64,000 bases of DNA from an uncultured Succinivibrionaceae bacterium (GTDB taxonomy: Bacteria > Pseudomonadota > Gammaproteobacteria > Enterobacterales > Succinivibrionaceae), in NCBI GenBank assembly GCA_944390105.1, contig CALXOV010000010.1:1-64000 (forward strand), given 5' to 3'. The first letter of the stretch is position 1. Each line of letters opens with the position of its first letter. Shown here piece after piece: positions 37,076 through 46,016 of this stretch. A program made the position numbers and the translations under genes. Below the pieces are notes generated by a model. The model was not told the origin of the DNA and searched no databases. It saw only the letters and a list, made by a program, of their open reading frames with translations.

Positions 37076-38005
37076 TTACAATGCGAACATCGGGGTGGAA
37101 AGATAACGATCGCCGCTGTCTGGGATTATCACCACCACTAATTTATCGGTAAATTCATCGCGCAAAGCGACCTCTATGCCAGCCTGCAACGCAGCTCCGG
37201 CCGAAATACCGCAGAATAAACCTTCGCTACGGCAGGCAAAGGCACCCATGGCAAAAGCATTTTCCGCCTTGACCGGAATAATTTCATCTATCAGCTTGCG
37301 CTCAAGCACGCGCGGCACAAAGCCGGCACCAATTCCTTGCAGCTGATGAGGCCCGGACTTACCGCCGGACAATACCGCAGAGCAGTCGGGCTCTACCGCG
37401 ATCATCTTAATGCGGCTATTCTTACTTTTTAAAAAGCGCCCAATGCCAGTCAGGGTACCGCCGGTGCCAACGCCGCATACAACTGCGGCGACTTTTCCGT
37501 CGGTGTCATCCCAAATTTCCGGTCCGGTGGTAATAGCATGAATGCGCGGATTCGCTTCATTATCAAATTGACTTGGAATAAAAGAATTTTCATTCTGCTT
37601 GGCAATTTCCCGAGCTTTGGCTATTGCTCCAGCCATGCCATCTTGGGCCGGGGTTAATACCAACTCTGCCCCGAAGGCGCGCAAAATCGCGCGACGCTCA
37701 AGAGACATGTTGTCAGGCAACGTTAAAATCAGCTTTAATTTGTAATGAGCACAGGCTAAGGCCAAACCAATCCCTGTATTACCCGAGGTCGGTTCGACAA
37801 TGAGCGTGTCCTGATTGATGAGATTCATTAAAAAGCCATCATTAATCATCGATAACGCGGTGCGATCTTTTATCGATCCCCCAGGATTTAAGCTTTCTAT
37901 CTTGGCAATCAGCCGGCCTTTGAGCGTAAAGCGCTCTTTAAAGCTGTGAAGTTCCACTAAAGGCGTATGCCCAATAAGCTCGAGCATTGAAGATTGGATC
38001 CGCAT
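37076..38005 (-). CDS. cysK: Cysteine synthase (O-acetylserine sulfhydrylase) CysK
   Basis: A 309-residue PLP enzyme making cysteine from O-acetylserine and sulfide. SLNPGGSIKDRTALSMI contains the PLP lysine, EPTSGNTGIGLAL the substrate loop, and CGVGTGGTLTGIGRFLK the phosphate-binding glycines. Length and residues fit CysK rather than CysM. ATG 38005 is preferred (GAGG 8 bp upstream) over GTG 38047. Confidence 0.92.
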   Translation of the reverse strand: MRIQSSMLELIGHTPLVELHSFKERFTLKGRLIAKIESLNPGGSIKDRTALSMINDGFLMNLINQDTLIVEPTSGNTGIGLALACAHYKLKLILTLPDNMSLERRAILRAFGAELVLTPAQDGMAGAIAKAREIAKQNENSFIPSQFDNEANPRIHAITTGPEIWDDTDGKVAAVVCGVGTGGTLTGIGRFLKSKNSRIKMIAVEPDCSAVLSGGKSGPHQLQGIGAGFVPRVLERKLIDEIIPVKAENAFAMGAFACRSEGLFCGISAGAALQAGIEVALRDEFTDKLVVVIIPDSGDRYLSTPMFAL

Positions 38006-38287
38006 AAACACTGCCTCATTTGCTGTAGTTTTGTAAGATTGTAGCACGCCCGCTACAGAGACTACTTAGTTGTACAGGTATTATGAACAAAGTATAGCGC
38101 TGCAGAAAAGAGCTGACGGCGCGCGCTAAAACAGGCTACAATCCCAAACAGAGCCGTTTATGTGGGTAAAACCTATCGGTATTTAAGGGAAAAACGACCT
38201 GCACTAAGTTTCAGGTCAACTACACAGCGGCATACGCCGCATTTACTGCGTATGTCTTTGCTACTTAAAGCTTTAAGGAGAGTTATT

Positions 38288-38929
38288 ATGGATTTTCTGC
38301 AGATGATGCAGCAGCGCTATACTTGTAAACATTACGATCCGGCAAAAAAAGTCGCCAAAGCCGATCTTGAAGCTATTTTGGAGGCAGGCCGCTTAAGCCC
38401 CAGCGCTGTAAATTTGCAGCCATGGCGTTTTATAATCATTGAAAAGCCTGAAGATAAAGCTAAACTCGAGCCGGCAATCATGCAGACCAATAAACTGCGC
38501 TTTGCTGATGTACCAACTGTCGTGCTCATCTGTGCCCGTACTGAAAATCCTGACAACGATGTAGAGCACGTGCTTTGCAAGGAAGAGGCGGATGGCCGCT
38601 TCCCGGATGCGGCGGCAAAAGCAGCGCAACGTACCGGACGCTGTAATTTCCGCAATCTACATTTGCACGATGCGCTAACTTGGAATGCCAAGCAGTGCTA
38701 TATCGCTATGACTTCAATGTTATATGCTGCAGATAGCCTAGGCGTGGACTCCACTCCAGTAGAAGGCTTTGAAAGCGATAAAGTAAATGCCATTTTTAAG
38801 CTGCCGGAACAGGGGTTGTCCTGTGAGCTCATTATGTTTCTGGGGCATCGCAAAACTGATGACAGCAATCAGTTGCAATTCAGACCAAAATCCCGCCTGA
38901 GCACGGATGATATAGTCACCTATCTGTAA
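38288..38929 (+). CDS. NfsB-like nitroreductase family protein
   Basis: A 213-residue FMN-dependent nitroreductase-fold protein. QRYTCKHYDPAKKV gives the FMN phosphate-binding Arg/Lys region, ILEAGRLSPSAVNLQPWRFIII is the family signature, and GVDSTPVEGF and ELIMFLGHRK close the fold. Start is ATG 38288 (AAGGAG 8 bp upstream); the longer open frame to 38162 has no ribosome site. Natural substrate unknown; quinones, enals and nitro compounds are usual for this family. Confidence 0.85.
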   Translation: MDFLQMMQQRYTCKHYDPAKKVAKADLEAILEAGRLSPSAVNLQPWRFIIIEKPEDKAKLEPAIMQTNKLRFADVPTVVLICARTENPDNDVEHVLCKEEADGRFPDAAAKAAQRTGRCNFRNLHLHDALTWNAKQCYIAMTSMLYAADSLGVDSTPVEGFESDKVNAIFKLPEQGLSCELIMFLGHRKTDDSNQLQFRPKSRLSTDDIVTYL

Positions 38930-38952
38930 GTAAACTAAGGCCGCAATAGATT

Positions 38953-40608
38953 ATGAATATTGTTATTGTCGGGGGTGTTGCTGGCGGTGCGGCTTGCGCT
39001 GCCCGTCTGCGCCGTATTAACGAAGCATGCTCTATTACCATCGTGGAGCAGGGGCCCTACATATCCTTCGCCAACTGCGGTTTACCATATTATTTATCGG
39101 GAGCAATTGCACAGCGCAGTAGTCTGTTTGTTACCACCAAAGAAATTCTCGAGCAGAATTTTAAGCTTAAGGTTTTGGTCAATACTCAAGCAACTGCCAT
39201 CGATCGCGCTACTCGCACGCTTACGCTGCAAAGTGAGCATGGTCCAAGCTCGCTTGCCTACGATGTGCTTATCCTGTCTCCGGGCAGTCTGCCGATCGTT
39301 CCACCCTTTGCCAAAGGACTGCCGCATGTCTATACCGTAAGAACGGTGCCGGATGTGGACGGCGTCAAATCAGATTTAGCTAAAGCTGGGAAGAAAGTCC
39401 TGATTGTAGGCGGTGGATTTATCGGTCTTGAATGTGCAGAAAATCTGGTTGAGGCGGGCGTCAAGGTCACTTTAGCTGAAGGTATGAATCAGGTACTTCC
39501 TCCGCTTGATTTTGACATGGCTCAGTTCATCCATGCTGAGCTGTGTGCGCACGGGATTGAACTTAAACTCTCTTCGCTGTTAAAAGGCCTGACGCTTAAA
39601 GATGACGGAAAACTGTTAGCAGACTTTGACGAGAGTCAAGACAGTTTTGACGGAGTCATTTTAGCTATCGGCGGAAGACCAAATACCAGTCTGGCGGCTA
39701 CCTGCGGTCTGACACTTAACTCGCGTGGTTTTATCGTTACTGACGAGTACATGCGCACCAATGACGATCGCATTTATGCCTTAGGCGATGCTGTTGAGCT
39801 GTCAGAGCCGATCCTCGGGGGCCGAGGGTCCATCGCTTTGGCCGGACCTGCCAATAAAGAAGCCCGCGTTTTAACCTCTGATGTCGCCAAGCGCTTCTTT
39901 AAGCACGATTTATCTATGCCTGGCTATCATGGTGCAATGGGAGCAAGCGCGGTTAAAGTATTTACACAGGAAGCAGCTAGTGTCGGTTTTTCTGAGCGTA
40001 GGTTGCAAAGTTTAGGGCAGCCGTACGCCGCAGTATGGCTGCATCCGACGCAGCACGCGGGTTATTATCCGCAGGCTAAGCACTGCCATTTAAAGGTTAT
40101 TTACAATCCTGAGAACTTTAAGCTCTTAGGAGCTCAGGCTGTTGGCGCAGAGGCAGTAAAGCGCATTGAAATTATCAGCGCGTATCTGCACATGGGGGGC
40201 AATATTGATGATTTGGCTTTCCACGAGCAGGTATATGCACCGCCTTTCAGTTCAGCTCGTGATGGCGTCAATTACGCTGGCTGCGTGCTGGAAAATATCC
40301 GCGCAGGTTTAGTAAAAATCGCGCGCTGGGATGAACTTGAGACTAAGTTTAAAGATGCCTGCTGCATTGATGTGCGTTCTCCTGAAATGTATGCAACGCG
40401 TCATATTGACGGTTTCATTAATATTCCGCTTAGCAAATTGCGCAGTTCCCTTGACGAATTACCCAAAGATAAGCCAATTGTGCTCACCTGCGTAGTAGGC
40501 ATCAGTGCCTACAATGCTTGTCGTATATTACAGGAGTCAGGTTTTAAAGAGGTTTATGATCTTTCAGGTGGTGTAACGACTTATTTTGCTGCCACAGCTC
40601 AGTTTTAG
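38953..40608 (+). CDS. CoA-disulfide reductase-like flavoprotein fused to rhodanese
   Basis: A 551-residue fusion. Residues 1-450 are a pyridine-nucleotide disulfide oxidoreductase: VIVGGVAGGAACAARLRR, the single redox Cys42 in ISFANCGLPYYLSG, a second dinucleotide loop VLIVGGGFIGLECAENL, and YALGDAVEL. The last ~90 residues are a rhodanese domain (CIDVRSPEMYATRHIDGFIN) with active-site Cys in LTCVVGISAYNA. CoADR-RHD enzymes reduce CoA disulfides, per- or polysulfides using NADH. The domain order and length match those fusions. Confidence 0.88.
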   Translation: MNIVIVGGVAGGAACAARLRRINEACSITIVEQGPYISFANCGLPYYLSGAIAQRSSLFVTTKEILEQNFKLKVLVNTQATAIDRATRTLTLQSEHGPSSLAYDVLILSPGSLPIVPPFAKGLPHVYTVRTVPDVDGVKSDLAKAGKKVLIVGGGFIGLECAENLVEAGVKVTLAEGMNQVLPPLDFDMAQFIHAELCAHGIELKLSSLLKGLTLKDDGKLLADFDESQDSFDGVILAIGGRPNTSLAATCGLTLNSRGFIVTDEYMRTNDDRIYALGDAVELSEPILGGRGSIALAGPANKEARVLTSDVAKRFFKHDLSMPGYHGAMGASAVKVFTQEAASVGFSERRLQSLGQPYAAVWLHPTQHAGYYPQAKHCHLKVIYNPENFKLLGAQAVGAEAVKRIEIISAYLHMGGNIDDLAFHEQVYAPPFSSARDGVNYAGCVLENIRAGLVKIARWDELETKFKDACCIDVRSPEMYATRHIDGFINIPLSKLRSSLDELPKDKPIVLTCVVGISAYNACRILQESGFKEVYDLSGGVTTYFAATAQF

Positions 40609-40698
40609 CTTGAGTTAAAACTGTAATCAAGGCGGTAGCGTCGCTGTAAAACGACTGATGGAACAAATGCTGCCGCCGCCTTAAGAAGGAATAAACGC

Positions 40699-41595
40699 AT
40701 GCAATCGCAAAATCGCTTTCCTTTAGAACGCATTGATGAAATCGTTAAGCATCCGGAAAACTTCCGCCTGCTTGAGCGCATCCCGCTGACACAGGATGGC
40801 ATGCTGGACAAAATCCCCATCAAGCTGCAAGAGCCGCAGGATGGAGATACCATCAAATATGCCGTCTTTCTTGATACTGAAACTACCGGTATGGATCCGA
40901 CATCCGATCGCATTATTGAGCTTGGCATGGTGCGTTGCAGCTATGCGTTTGAAAGGCGAGTTTTGCTGTCCATTGATAAGTACTACGACGAATTTGAAGA
41001 CCCCGGCAAACCGATTCCCGCCGAAATACAAAACCTTACTGGCATTAATGATGAGATGGTAGCCGGCAAAAGTTTTGACAGTGATTTAGCTGCACAGCTG
41101 TTGGCTGGCCGGCCTCTGGTAATTGCCCACAATGCACGCTTTGACCGTCCATTCTTTGACCGGCGCTTTCCTTTATTTAAAGATTTAGCATGGGCCTGCT
41201 CTTTAACCGAGATTAATTGGGATGCTTTAGGCGATTCTGGTAAAAAACTTGAATTTTTAGCGCAAAGCCGCGGCTGGTTCTATCTGGCACATCGGGCCTA
41301 CAGCGACTGCTTAGCCTTAATTTGGCTAATGCATCTGCAACCGGAGGCTTTTGACTGCTTAATTGACAGCGCGCTGCGCTGCGATTACCGTCTATTAGCA
41401 TGGAACTCGCCGTTTCGCATCAAGGATGAGCTTAAAGCTATGGGGTATCGCTTCGACGGACGTCGCAAAGTGTGGTACAAAAACTTTACATCAGCAGTTG
41501 AAGCGCAGGCTGGGCGGCAACAACTAGCCTCATTATATGATGTCAGTGCCTGTGAAATCGTTAAATACAATTCAGTAACACGCTTTAAAGGCTAA
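40699..41595 (+). CDS. DEDDh 3'-5' exonuclease (DnaQ-like)
   Basis: A 298-residue protein. FLDTETTGMDPTSDRIIELG supplies D-x-E, IAHNARFDRPFFD the second Asp, and YLAHRAYSDCLALI the His and last Asp, so all DEDDh residues are in place. An N-terminal region of ~50 residues precedes the fold and a ~90-residue C-terminal part (YRLLAWNSPFRIKDELKAMG) resembles the extra region of exonucleases not bound to Pol III. Its exact DNA-metabolism role is open. AAGGA precedes the ATG. Confidence 0.85.
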   Translation: MQSQNRFPLERIDEIVKHPENFRLLERIPLTQDGMLDKIPIKLQEPQDGDTIKYAVFLDTETTGMDPTSDRIIELGMVRCSYAFERRVLLSIDKYYDEFEDPGKPIPAEIQNLTGINDEMVAGKSFDSDLAAQLLAGRPLVIAHNARFDRPFFDRRFPLFKDLAWACSLTEINWDALGDSGKKLEFLAQSRGWFYLAHRAYSDCLALIWLMHLQPEAFDCLIDSALRCDYRLLAWNSPFRIKDELKAMGYRFDGRRKVWYKNFTSAVEAQAGRQQLASLYDVSACEIVKYNSVTRFKG

Positions 41596-41724
41596 TGCGG
41601 TATGGCCGTTGCGCATTTTTTGCAATAGCAAAGCACGGTTCATGCTTTTACTCTAAACTAGCAACTATTGTTGCGCACAGTTGCGCATCTTTATTACTTG
41701 ACCCATATTTTTGGAGAAATACGC

Positions 41725-42198
41725 ATGGCCTATTTAGCGGAAAACAGCCAAGCACCTGACTTCACGCTCCCTGATGCCAACGGCAATCCTGTAAGCTTAA
41801 GTTCCTTGCGCGGACGAAAGGTTATTTTGTACTTCTACCCGCGCGACAATACCCCTGGATGCACCAAACAGGCCTGCAGATTTGCTGAACTTAACGATGA
41901 ACTAACCAAGCTCAATGCACTTATTGTCGGAATCTCGACAGACAGCCCTTCTTCACATCAAAAATTCATCGCTAAATTTAACCTGCCGTTTATCTTGCTT
42001 TGCGATGAAGATCATACCGTTGAGGAAGCCTACGGCGTGTGGCAGCAGAAAAATCTGTACGGCAAAATCTCCATGGGTACGGTACGCACAACTTATATCT
42101 TAGATGAGGAAGGGAAGATCATTAAGCTCTATAAGCGCGCCCGTGCGGCGACCAACCCGCAAGATTGTCTGAAATTGTTGCAAGAGCTTCAGGCTTAA
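41725..42198 (+). CDS. bcp: Thioredoxin-dependent peroxiredoxin Bcp
   Basis: A 157-residue peroxiredoxin that reduces hydrogen and organic peroxides. FYPRDNTPGCTKQACRF holds peroxidatic Cys46 and resolving Cys51, four residues apart as in E. coli Bcp. GISTDSPSSHQKF and the Arg in TVRTTYILDEEG are conserved. Start is ATG 41725 (TTGGAG 8 bp upstream), not the frame opening at 41668. Confidence 0.93.
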   Translation: MAYLAENSQAPDFTLPDANGNPVSLSSLRGRKVILYFYPRDNTPGCTKQACRFAELNDELTKLNALIVGISTDSPSSHQKFIAKFNLPFILLCDEDHTVEEAYGVWQQKNLYGKISMGTVRTTYILDEEGKIIKLYKRARAATNPQDCLKLLQELQA

Positions 42199-42237
42199 TC
42201 CTGTCAGGGCGTACAGCTACCGCCTGAGAGCTGGGCA

Positions 42238-42304
42238 GGCTGCTTTAACCTAAATAACGCGCTCGCTTTTGGCTAAGCGCAGCTTGGATACAGCTAAAGC
42301 AGCC
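42238..42304. repeat. Long inverted repeat at a convergent gene junction
   Basis: GGCTGCTTTA (42238-42247) and TAAAGCAGCC (42295-42304) form a perfect 10-bp stem; within the 47-bp loop GCGCT/AGCGC (42259-42263/42276-42280) can pair. The element lies between bcp and the convergent Set-type gene, where a two-way terminator or structured RNA could be placed. No T-run directly follows either arm. Confidence 0.5.
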
Positions 42305-42336
42305 CCAAAGCGCCGCAATGTGCCGCTTGCTGACAG

Positions 42337-43509
42337 CTACATGATTTGGCGCGGATTTTTCACTAGGCACAGGGCCAATGTAGAGAGCAAAGCCAATGCG
42401 ATGCCGGCAATATAGATATAGCGATATGAGCCTAAATCAGCCAGAGCAAATAACGCTCCACCTAAGATCTGACCTACGGTACCGGCATTGACGAAAAGCG
42501 AAGTGGCCTGTCCTGGCAGCTTTGGTTCTAACTCTTGGAAAAAAACCATTCCCATACTAGACACTAAACCGATAAAGAGTGCGCTTAATATCTGCATACC
42601 TAAGAAGAGGTAAGCCTGGCGCACCCAGCACATCAGTACTAAAAAGATAATTAATGCCACAAAGCCCGATAGCAGAATACGTTTGAGTCCAACCCGGCGC
42701 GCAATACGTGCAGCTATCAGCATGATAGGGATCTCTAAAAATGCACACAACGCAAAGACCGCGCCTGGCAGCTTATCGGGCAATCCAAGCTCTTTAACTA
42801 AAAACAACGGCATTGAAATAATATAGCCGGAAAACGAGGTAAAAATGCCGGCGGTACCGATGAAAAGCAACAAAAGCTGCGGTTTGTGCAGCAAATCAAG
42901 CCGAGCTTGCGCCGCCTCTCCTTTGGGCAGTGGAATTGAGGGCAGACGGGTAAAAGCCAGCAGTGAGCTTAAAGCGAACATCGTTCCGGCAATCATAAAC
43001 AGTACATCAAAGCTAAAGCCTGTTACCATGAAATATGCAATGGGCGGACCGCCCACCCAGGCCAGAGAGCACAAAGCGCGTAGGATAGTGGTAAACATTA
43101 GCGCATTGGATAAATACTTTAAGGAAAACTCTCGCGCAGAGGCAAAAAGCTGTGGAAAGCTTACCGCATAGGCTCCCATCAAAATCACGCCGCACGTGCA
43201 CAAAATGAGATAGTTAGGCCGTTGGCTGAGCAGCAGACATGAGGCCACGCCGCATAAAGCCGACAAGGTAATAATAAGCGGACGCTCTAAGCCCTTATCC
43301 GAGTATTTGCCGCACAACTGCACAATCACCACAGTGCTTACTGGCAGCAGCATAAAGAGCAGGGATACCTGCAATGGCGACAGGTTGAGCTCTAAGGTGG
43401 CAAATAAGCTTAATACCGGATTAATCAAAGAACCGGAAAAAGGTATCAGTATGGCGCACAGAATATAAACGAGGCGCGATCCCTGACGAGTAGATCCCCA
43501 AGTTCGCAT
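42337..43509 (-). CDS. Sugar efflux transporter (Set family MFS)
   Basis: A 390-residue MFS protein with 12 predicted helices, closest in pattern to SetA/SetB: LNPVLSLFATLELNLSPLQVSLLFM-like opening, GKYSDKGLERPLIIT in loop 2-3, MGAYAVSFPQLFASAREFS, and late GMGMVFFQELEPKLPGQATSLF-like region (here SSMGMVFFQELEPKLPGQA). These proteins export sugars or sugar analogues. ATG 43509 is preferred to TTG 43512. Upstream are a hairpin overlapping its ribosome site and a 12-bp palindrome. Confidence 0.8.
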   Translation of the reverse strand: MRTWGSTRQGSRLVYILCAILIPFSGSLINPVLSLFATLELNLSPLQVSLLFMLLPVSTVVIVQLCGKYSDKGLERPLIITLSALCGVASCLLLSQRPNYLILCTCGVILMGAYAVSFPQLFASAREFSLKYLSNALMFTTILRALCSLAWVGGPPIAYFMVTGFSFDVLFMIAGTMFALSSLLAFTRLPSIPLPKGEAAQARLDLLHKPQLLLLFIGTAGIFTSFSGYIISMPLFLVKELGLPDKLPGAVFALCAFLEIPIMLIAARIARRVGLKRILLSGFVALIIFLVLMCWVRQAYLFLGMQILSALFIGLVSSMGMVFFQELEPKLPGQATSLFVNAGTVGQILGGALFALADLGSYRYIYIAGIALALLSTLALCLVKNPRQIM

Positions 43510-43520
43510 CAAATTTTATC

Positions 43521-43584
43521 TCCACAAAAAAAGTGTGGATATTTTAGTGATTACCGCACGCAACTCAAGGTTTAATCACTAAAA
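43521..43584 (-). promoter_or_regulatory. Nested inverted repeats upstream of the Set-type gene
   Basis: TCCACA/TGTGGA (43521-43526/43534-43539) forms a 6-bp hairpin whose arm includes most of the GGAG ribosome site, so it could mask translation. Further up, TTTTAGTGATTA (43542-43553) and TAATCACTAAAA (43573-43584) form a perfect 12-bp inverted repeat with a 19-bp spacer, a likely protein-binding operator. Confidence 0.55.
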
Positions 43585-43662
43585 ATAAATATAGACAAAA
43601 GCAGCAGGACAGTGTACCGCCATATGGAAGAATTCCAACGGCGGTGCAAGAGAAAGTTTGGC

Positions 43663-44970
43663 TTAAGCTGTAGCTTGCAGCTGCGATCTCAAGCGATCGT
43701 AAAGACCTAAAATCGCAAAAAGCAGTAAGCAAGGCAAAAGCCAAGATAAACTGTCGTGATACAGCGGCAACGCATTCTGAATGAATTGCGGCAGCAAAGA
43801 CAAGCCTAGGCTTTCAAGTGCATCATTAAACCCGAAGCATAGTGCACACAGGGCTGTCGGAGCAATCACTAAAGCTGGCGTACGCAGATAAGGCGATAGA
43901 AAACTGCCGAAGACCAGCACGATGAACATCGGATAAATGGCAATCAGAATCGGAACGGATATCTTGATAAGCTCCGTTAAGCCAAGATTGGCAATCAGTC
44001 CGGAAAAAAGCGAGAAAATAAAGACATAAGTACGATATTTAAGCTTAGTGATGGATGCAAAGTAGCTTGAGCACGCGCAAATAAGACCAATGGCTGTCAC
44101 TAAACAGGCAATACCAATGAGTAACGCGAGGAAAATACTGCCACCCGCACCGAAAGCATAATTGACATAGGCGCCGAGTACCTGCGCGCCGTTCTGCGCG
44201 TTAGGAGCTAAGCTGTAAGAGGTATAGCCAATGTGAAACAGCCCTAAATAAATCGTAATAAACCCCACGCCGGCAATACAGCCTGAAATTGTAGCGTATC
44301 GCACCGTGGACTTGCCATCAATGACGCCACGCGAACGGATGGCATCAACAATCACAATACCGAAGGCTAAAGAGGCTAAGGTATCCAAGGTCAGATAGCC
44401 GTTAATAATCCCTTGCGAAAAAGCGCCGCTGACAAAAGGACCTTGCGCCAGACTGCCTTCACCGGGAATTAAGCACATTCCGACCGCCACCAAAACCAGT
44501 AGCGCGGCAATCTTAATTGGCGATAAAATTTTGCCGACAGTATCTAAGATCTTATTAGGATACAGCGCAAACAACAGGGCTACTATGAAGTAGACCGCGG
44601 AATACCACGGCAGCAAGTTATCAACCTTAATAAAAGGCGCAGCTGTCAACTCAAAAGATACGGTTGCGGTACGCGGAATTGCATACAAAGGGCCGATGCA
44701 CAGATAGCAGACCACAGAAGCCGCTAGTCCTGCTTTAATGCCGATGGGGCGAGTAATTTCATTAAGGCTGCCTTTTACACGGGCTAAAGCGATAGCCGCA
44801 ATAACCGGCAAGCCTACTCCGGTGAGTAGAAATCCGATGGTGGTCTGCAGCACGTGTTCTCCTGCCTGCAGGCCTAAAATTGGTGGAAAAATAATGTTTC
44901 CAGCCCCAACATAGAGCGCAAAATTGGTCATGCCGAGCAAAATAATGTCAAGCAGGGATAGTTTTTTCAT
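43663..44970 (-). CDS. brnQ: Branched-chain amino acid:cation symporter BrnQ
   Basis: A 435-residue LIVCS-family transporter for Leu, Ile and Val. Signatures: LGMTNFALYVGAGNIIFPPILG at the start, ATVSFELTAAPF, GYLTLDTLASLAFGIVIVDAIR and an even spread of 12 hydrophobic helices. The start is ATG 44970 (AAGGA 6 bp upstream); the upstream extension to 45084 lacks hydrophobicity and a ribosome site. Confidence 0.93.
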   Translation of the reverse strand: MKKLSLLDIILLGMTNFALYVGAGNIIFPPILGLQAGEHVLQTTIGFLLTGVGLPVIAAIALARVKGSLNEITRPIGIKAGLAASVVCYLCIGPLYAIPRTATVSFELTAAPFIKVDNLLPWYSAVYFIVALLFALYPNKILDTVGKILSPIKIAALLVLVAVGMCLIPGEGSLAQGPFVSGAFSQGIINGYLTLDTLASLAFGIVIVDAIRSRGVIDGKSTVRYATISGCIAGVGFITIYLGLFHIGYTSYSLAPNAQNGAQVLGAYVNYAFGAGGSIFLALLIGIACLVTAIGLICACSSYFASITKLKYRTYVFIFSLFSGLIANLGLTELIKISVPILIAIYPMFIVLVFGSFLSPYLRTPALVIAPTALCALCFGFNDALESLGLSLLPQFIQNALPLYHDSLSWLLPCLLLFAILGLYDRLRSQLQATA

Positions 44971-45121
44971 AAAGTTCCTTAAGTCAGCAACCGTTGTCAC
45001 AGGCTGAGACTTGCTACGTACTAAAACAGTGCCGATTATGTCACAAAATAGGGCATAAGTGTGGAAACGCGAAGCAAAAGCCAAAAGCAGAAAACTAAGA
45101 AACTAAAAGGAAAGCAGCGAG

Positions 45122-45144
45122 GTCTGCCGCCTGTGGCGGCAGAC
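45122..45144 (-). terminator. GC-rich hairpin after the NrdD-like peptide gene
   Basis: A perfect 10-bp stem GTCTGCCGCC/GGCGGCAGAC with a 3-nt loop, 8 bp after the stop of the NrdD-like gene. On the minus strand the following bases are CTCGCTGCTTTCCTTTTAG, moderately T-rich, so it may act as a terminator. Confidence 0.6.
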
Positions 45145-45152
45145 TGATACGA

Positions 45153-45320
45153 TTAGACATGCATATGCTTAACGCGGTCATGTTCTTCCGCGCGTTTTGC
45201 GTTATTAAAACGATCTAAAGTCCCAACTAGATAGCCGGTAACACGCCGAATCCGTTGGAATTTAATGCCCTCACCGATAAGTCCATTATGTGGCCGCAGC
45301 CTACAGATAAAATTACTCAT
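45153..45320 (-). CDS. Orphan NrdD C-terminal (glycyl-radical) domain peptide
   Basis: A 55-residue protein, ATG 45320 with GGAG 6 bp upstream. Its end, IRRVTGYLVGTLDRF followed by N-x2-K-x2-E-x3-RVKHM, aligns with the last ~35 residues of anaerobic ribonucleotide reductase NrdD (E. coli: RRVCGYLG...RPFNAGKQEEVKRRVKHL). The Gly that carries the radical in NrdD is kept in T-G-Y-L; the neighbouring Cys is Thr, and no zinc-ribbon cysteines are present. No nrdD or nrdG gene lies nearby. It may be a stand-alone radical domain comparable to GrcA (YfiD) for pyruvate formate-lyase; that role is inference. Confidence 0.6.
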   Translation of the reverse strand: MSNFICRLRPHNGLIGEGIKFQRIRRVTGYLVGTLDRFNNAKRAEEHDRVKHMHV

Positions 45321-45462
45321 ATGACCCTCCACCCAAACACTTTTTCTATTGTAGCGACTTTGTCGCAAACGTGTATGCAGTTGCATAAATTTTGCAGTAA
45401 ATGAGGATAGCCAGAGTGTAAGTCCAAAAATCTTCTATGGAGCTTTTTTAGTATGAAAAAGT

Positions 45463-45501
45463 TGTGACAAACATCACAACTTATCACAAACGCTATATAA
45501 T
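45463..45501 (+). promoter_or_regulatory. CRP-type site and -10 box upstream of the DUF486 gene
   Basis: TGTGA-N6-TCACA, a perfect match to the CRP half-sites, lies at 45463-45478 and is extended to TTGTGA/TCACAA. A TATAAT follows at 45496-45501. The centre is about 38 bp before the expected start point, close to the class II activator position. It could also serve the divergent NrdD-like gene, 143 bp away. Confidence 0.6.
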
Positions 45502-45556
45502 ACGCGCGCCTTGAATATAAAGGGCAGAAAAATCCAAGATAGAGAAAAAAAAATGT

Positions 45557-45928
45557 TTGTTCACGGTTTTTTATGCTGTTGCATTGTTAGTTCTGTCGAA
45601 TGTTTTTATGACCTTTGCCTGGTACGGGCACTTAAAAATGCGAGAAGAGTTTTCCTGGTTCTCCGCACTGCCTCTTATCGGCGTAATCGCCTTTAGCTGG
45701 GGCTTGGCGTTTTTTGAGTATTGTCTGCAGGTGCCAGCTAATCGCTTAGGCTTTAAAGACAACGGCGGTCCTTTTGACATTATGCAGCTTAAGGTCATTC
45801 AGGAAGTAGTAACTTTAACGGTGTTCACTATTTTCTCCGTTTTAGCCTTTCATACTGAGCTTAAATGGAATCATCTGTTAGCTGCGTTATGCCTGATTGC
45901 GGCGGTATACTTCTCGTTCAGACAGTAA
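45557..45928 (+). CDS. DUF486 (DMT-like) small membrane protein
   Basis: A 123-residue protein with four transmembrane helices. SNVFMTFAWYGHLKMREE is the DUF486 signature and the closing AALCLIAAVYFSFRQ is typical. Function unknown. The start is uncertain: the frame begins at TTG 45557, while an ATG at 45553 preceded by nine A's lies in another frame. Removing one T from ATGTTTGTTC would join that ATG to the protein, so a start-proximal frame change is possible. Confidence 0.7.
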   Translation: MFTVFYAVALLVLSNVFMTFAWYGHLKMREEFSWFSALPLIGVIAFSWGLAFFEYCLQVPANRLGFKDNGGPFDIMQLKVIQEVVTLTVFTIFSVLAFHTELKWNHLLAALCLIAAVYFSFRQ

Positions 45929-46016
45929 ATTCGTTGTAGCAAATCATCTAAACCGCCTGCATTGGCATTTTCTGCTATGCTGTTTGCGGAAAAAACTTAA
46001 CCTTAAGGGAGCTGTT

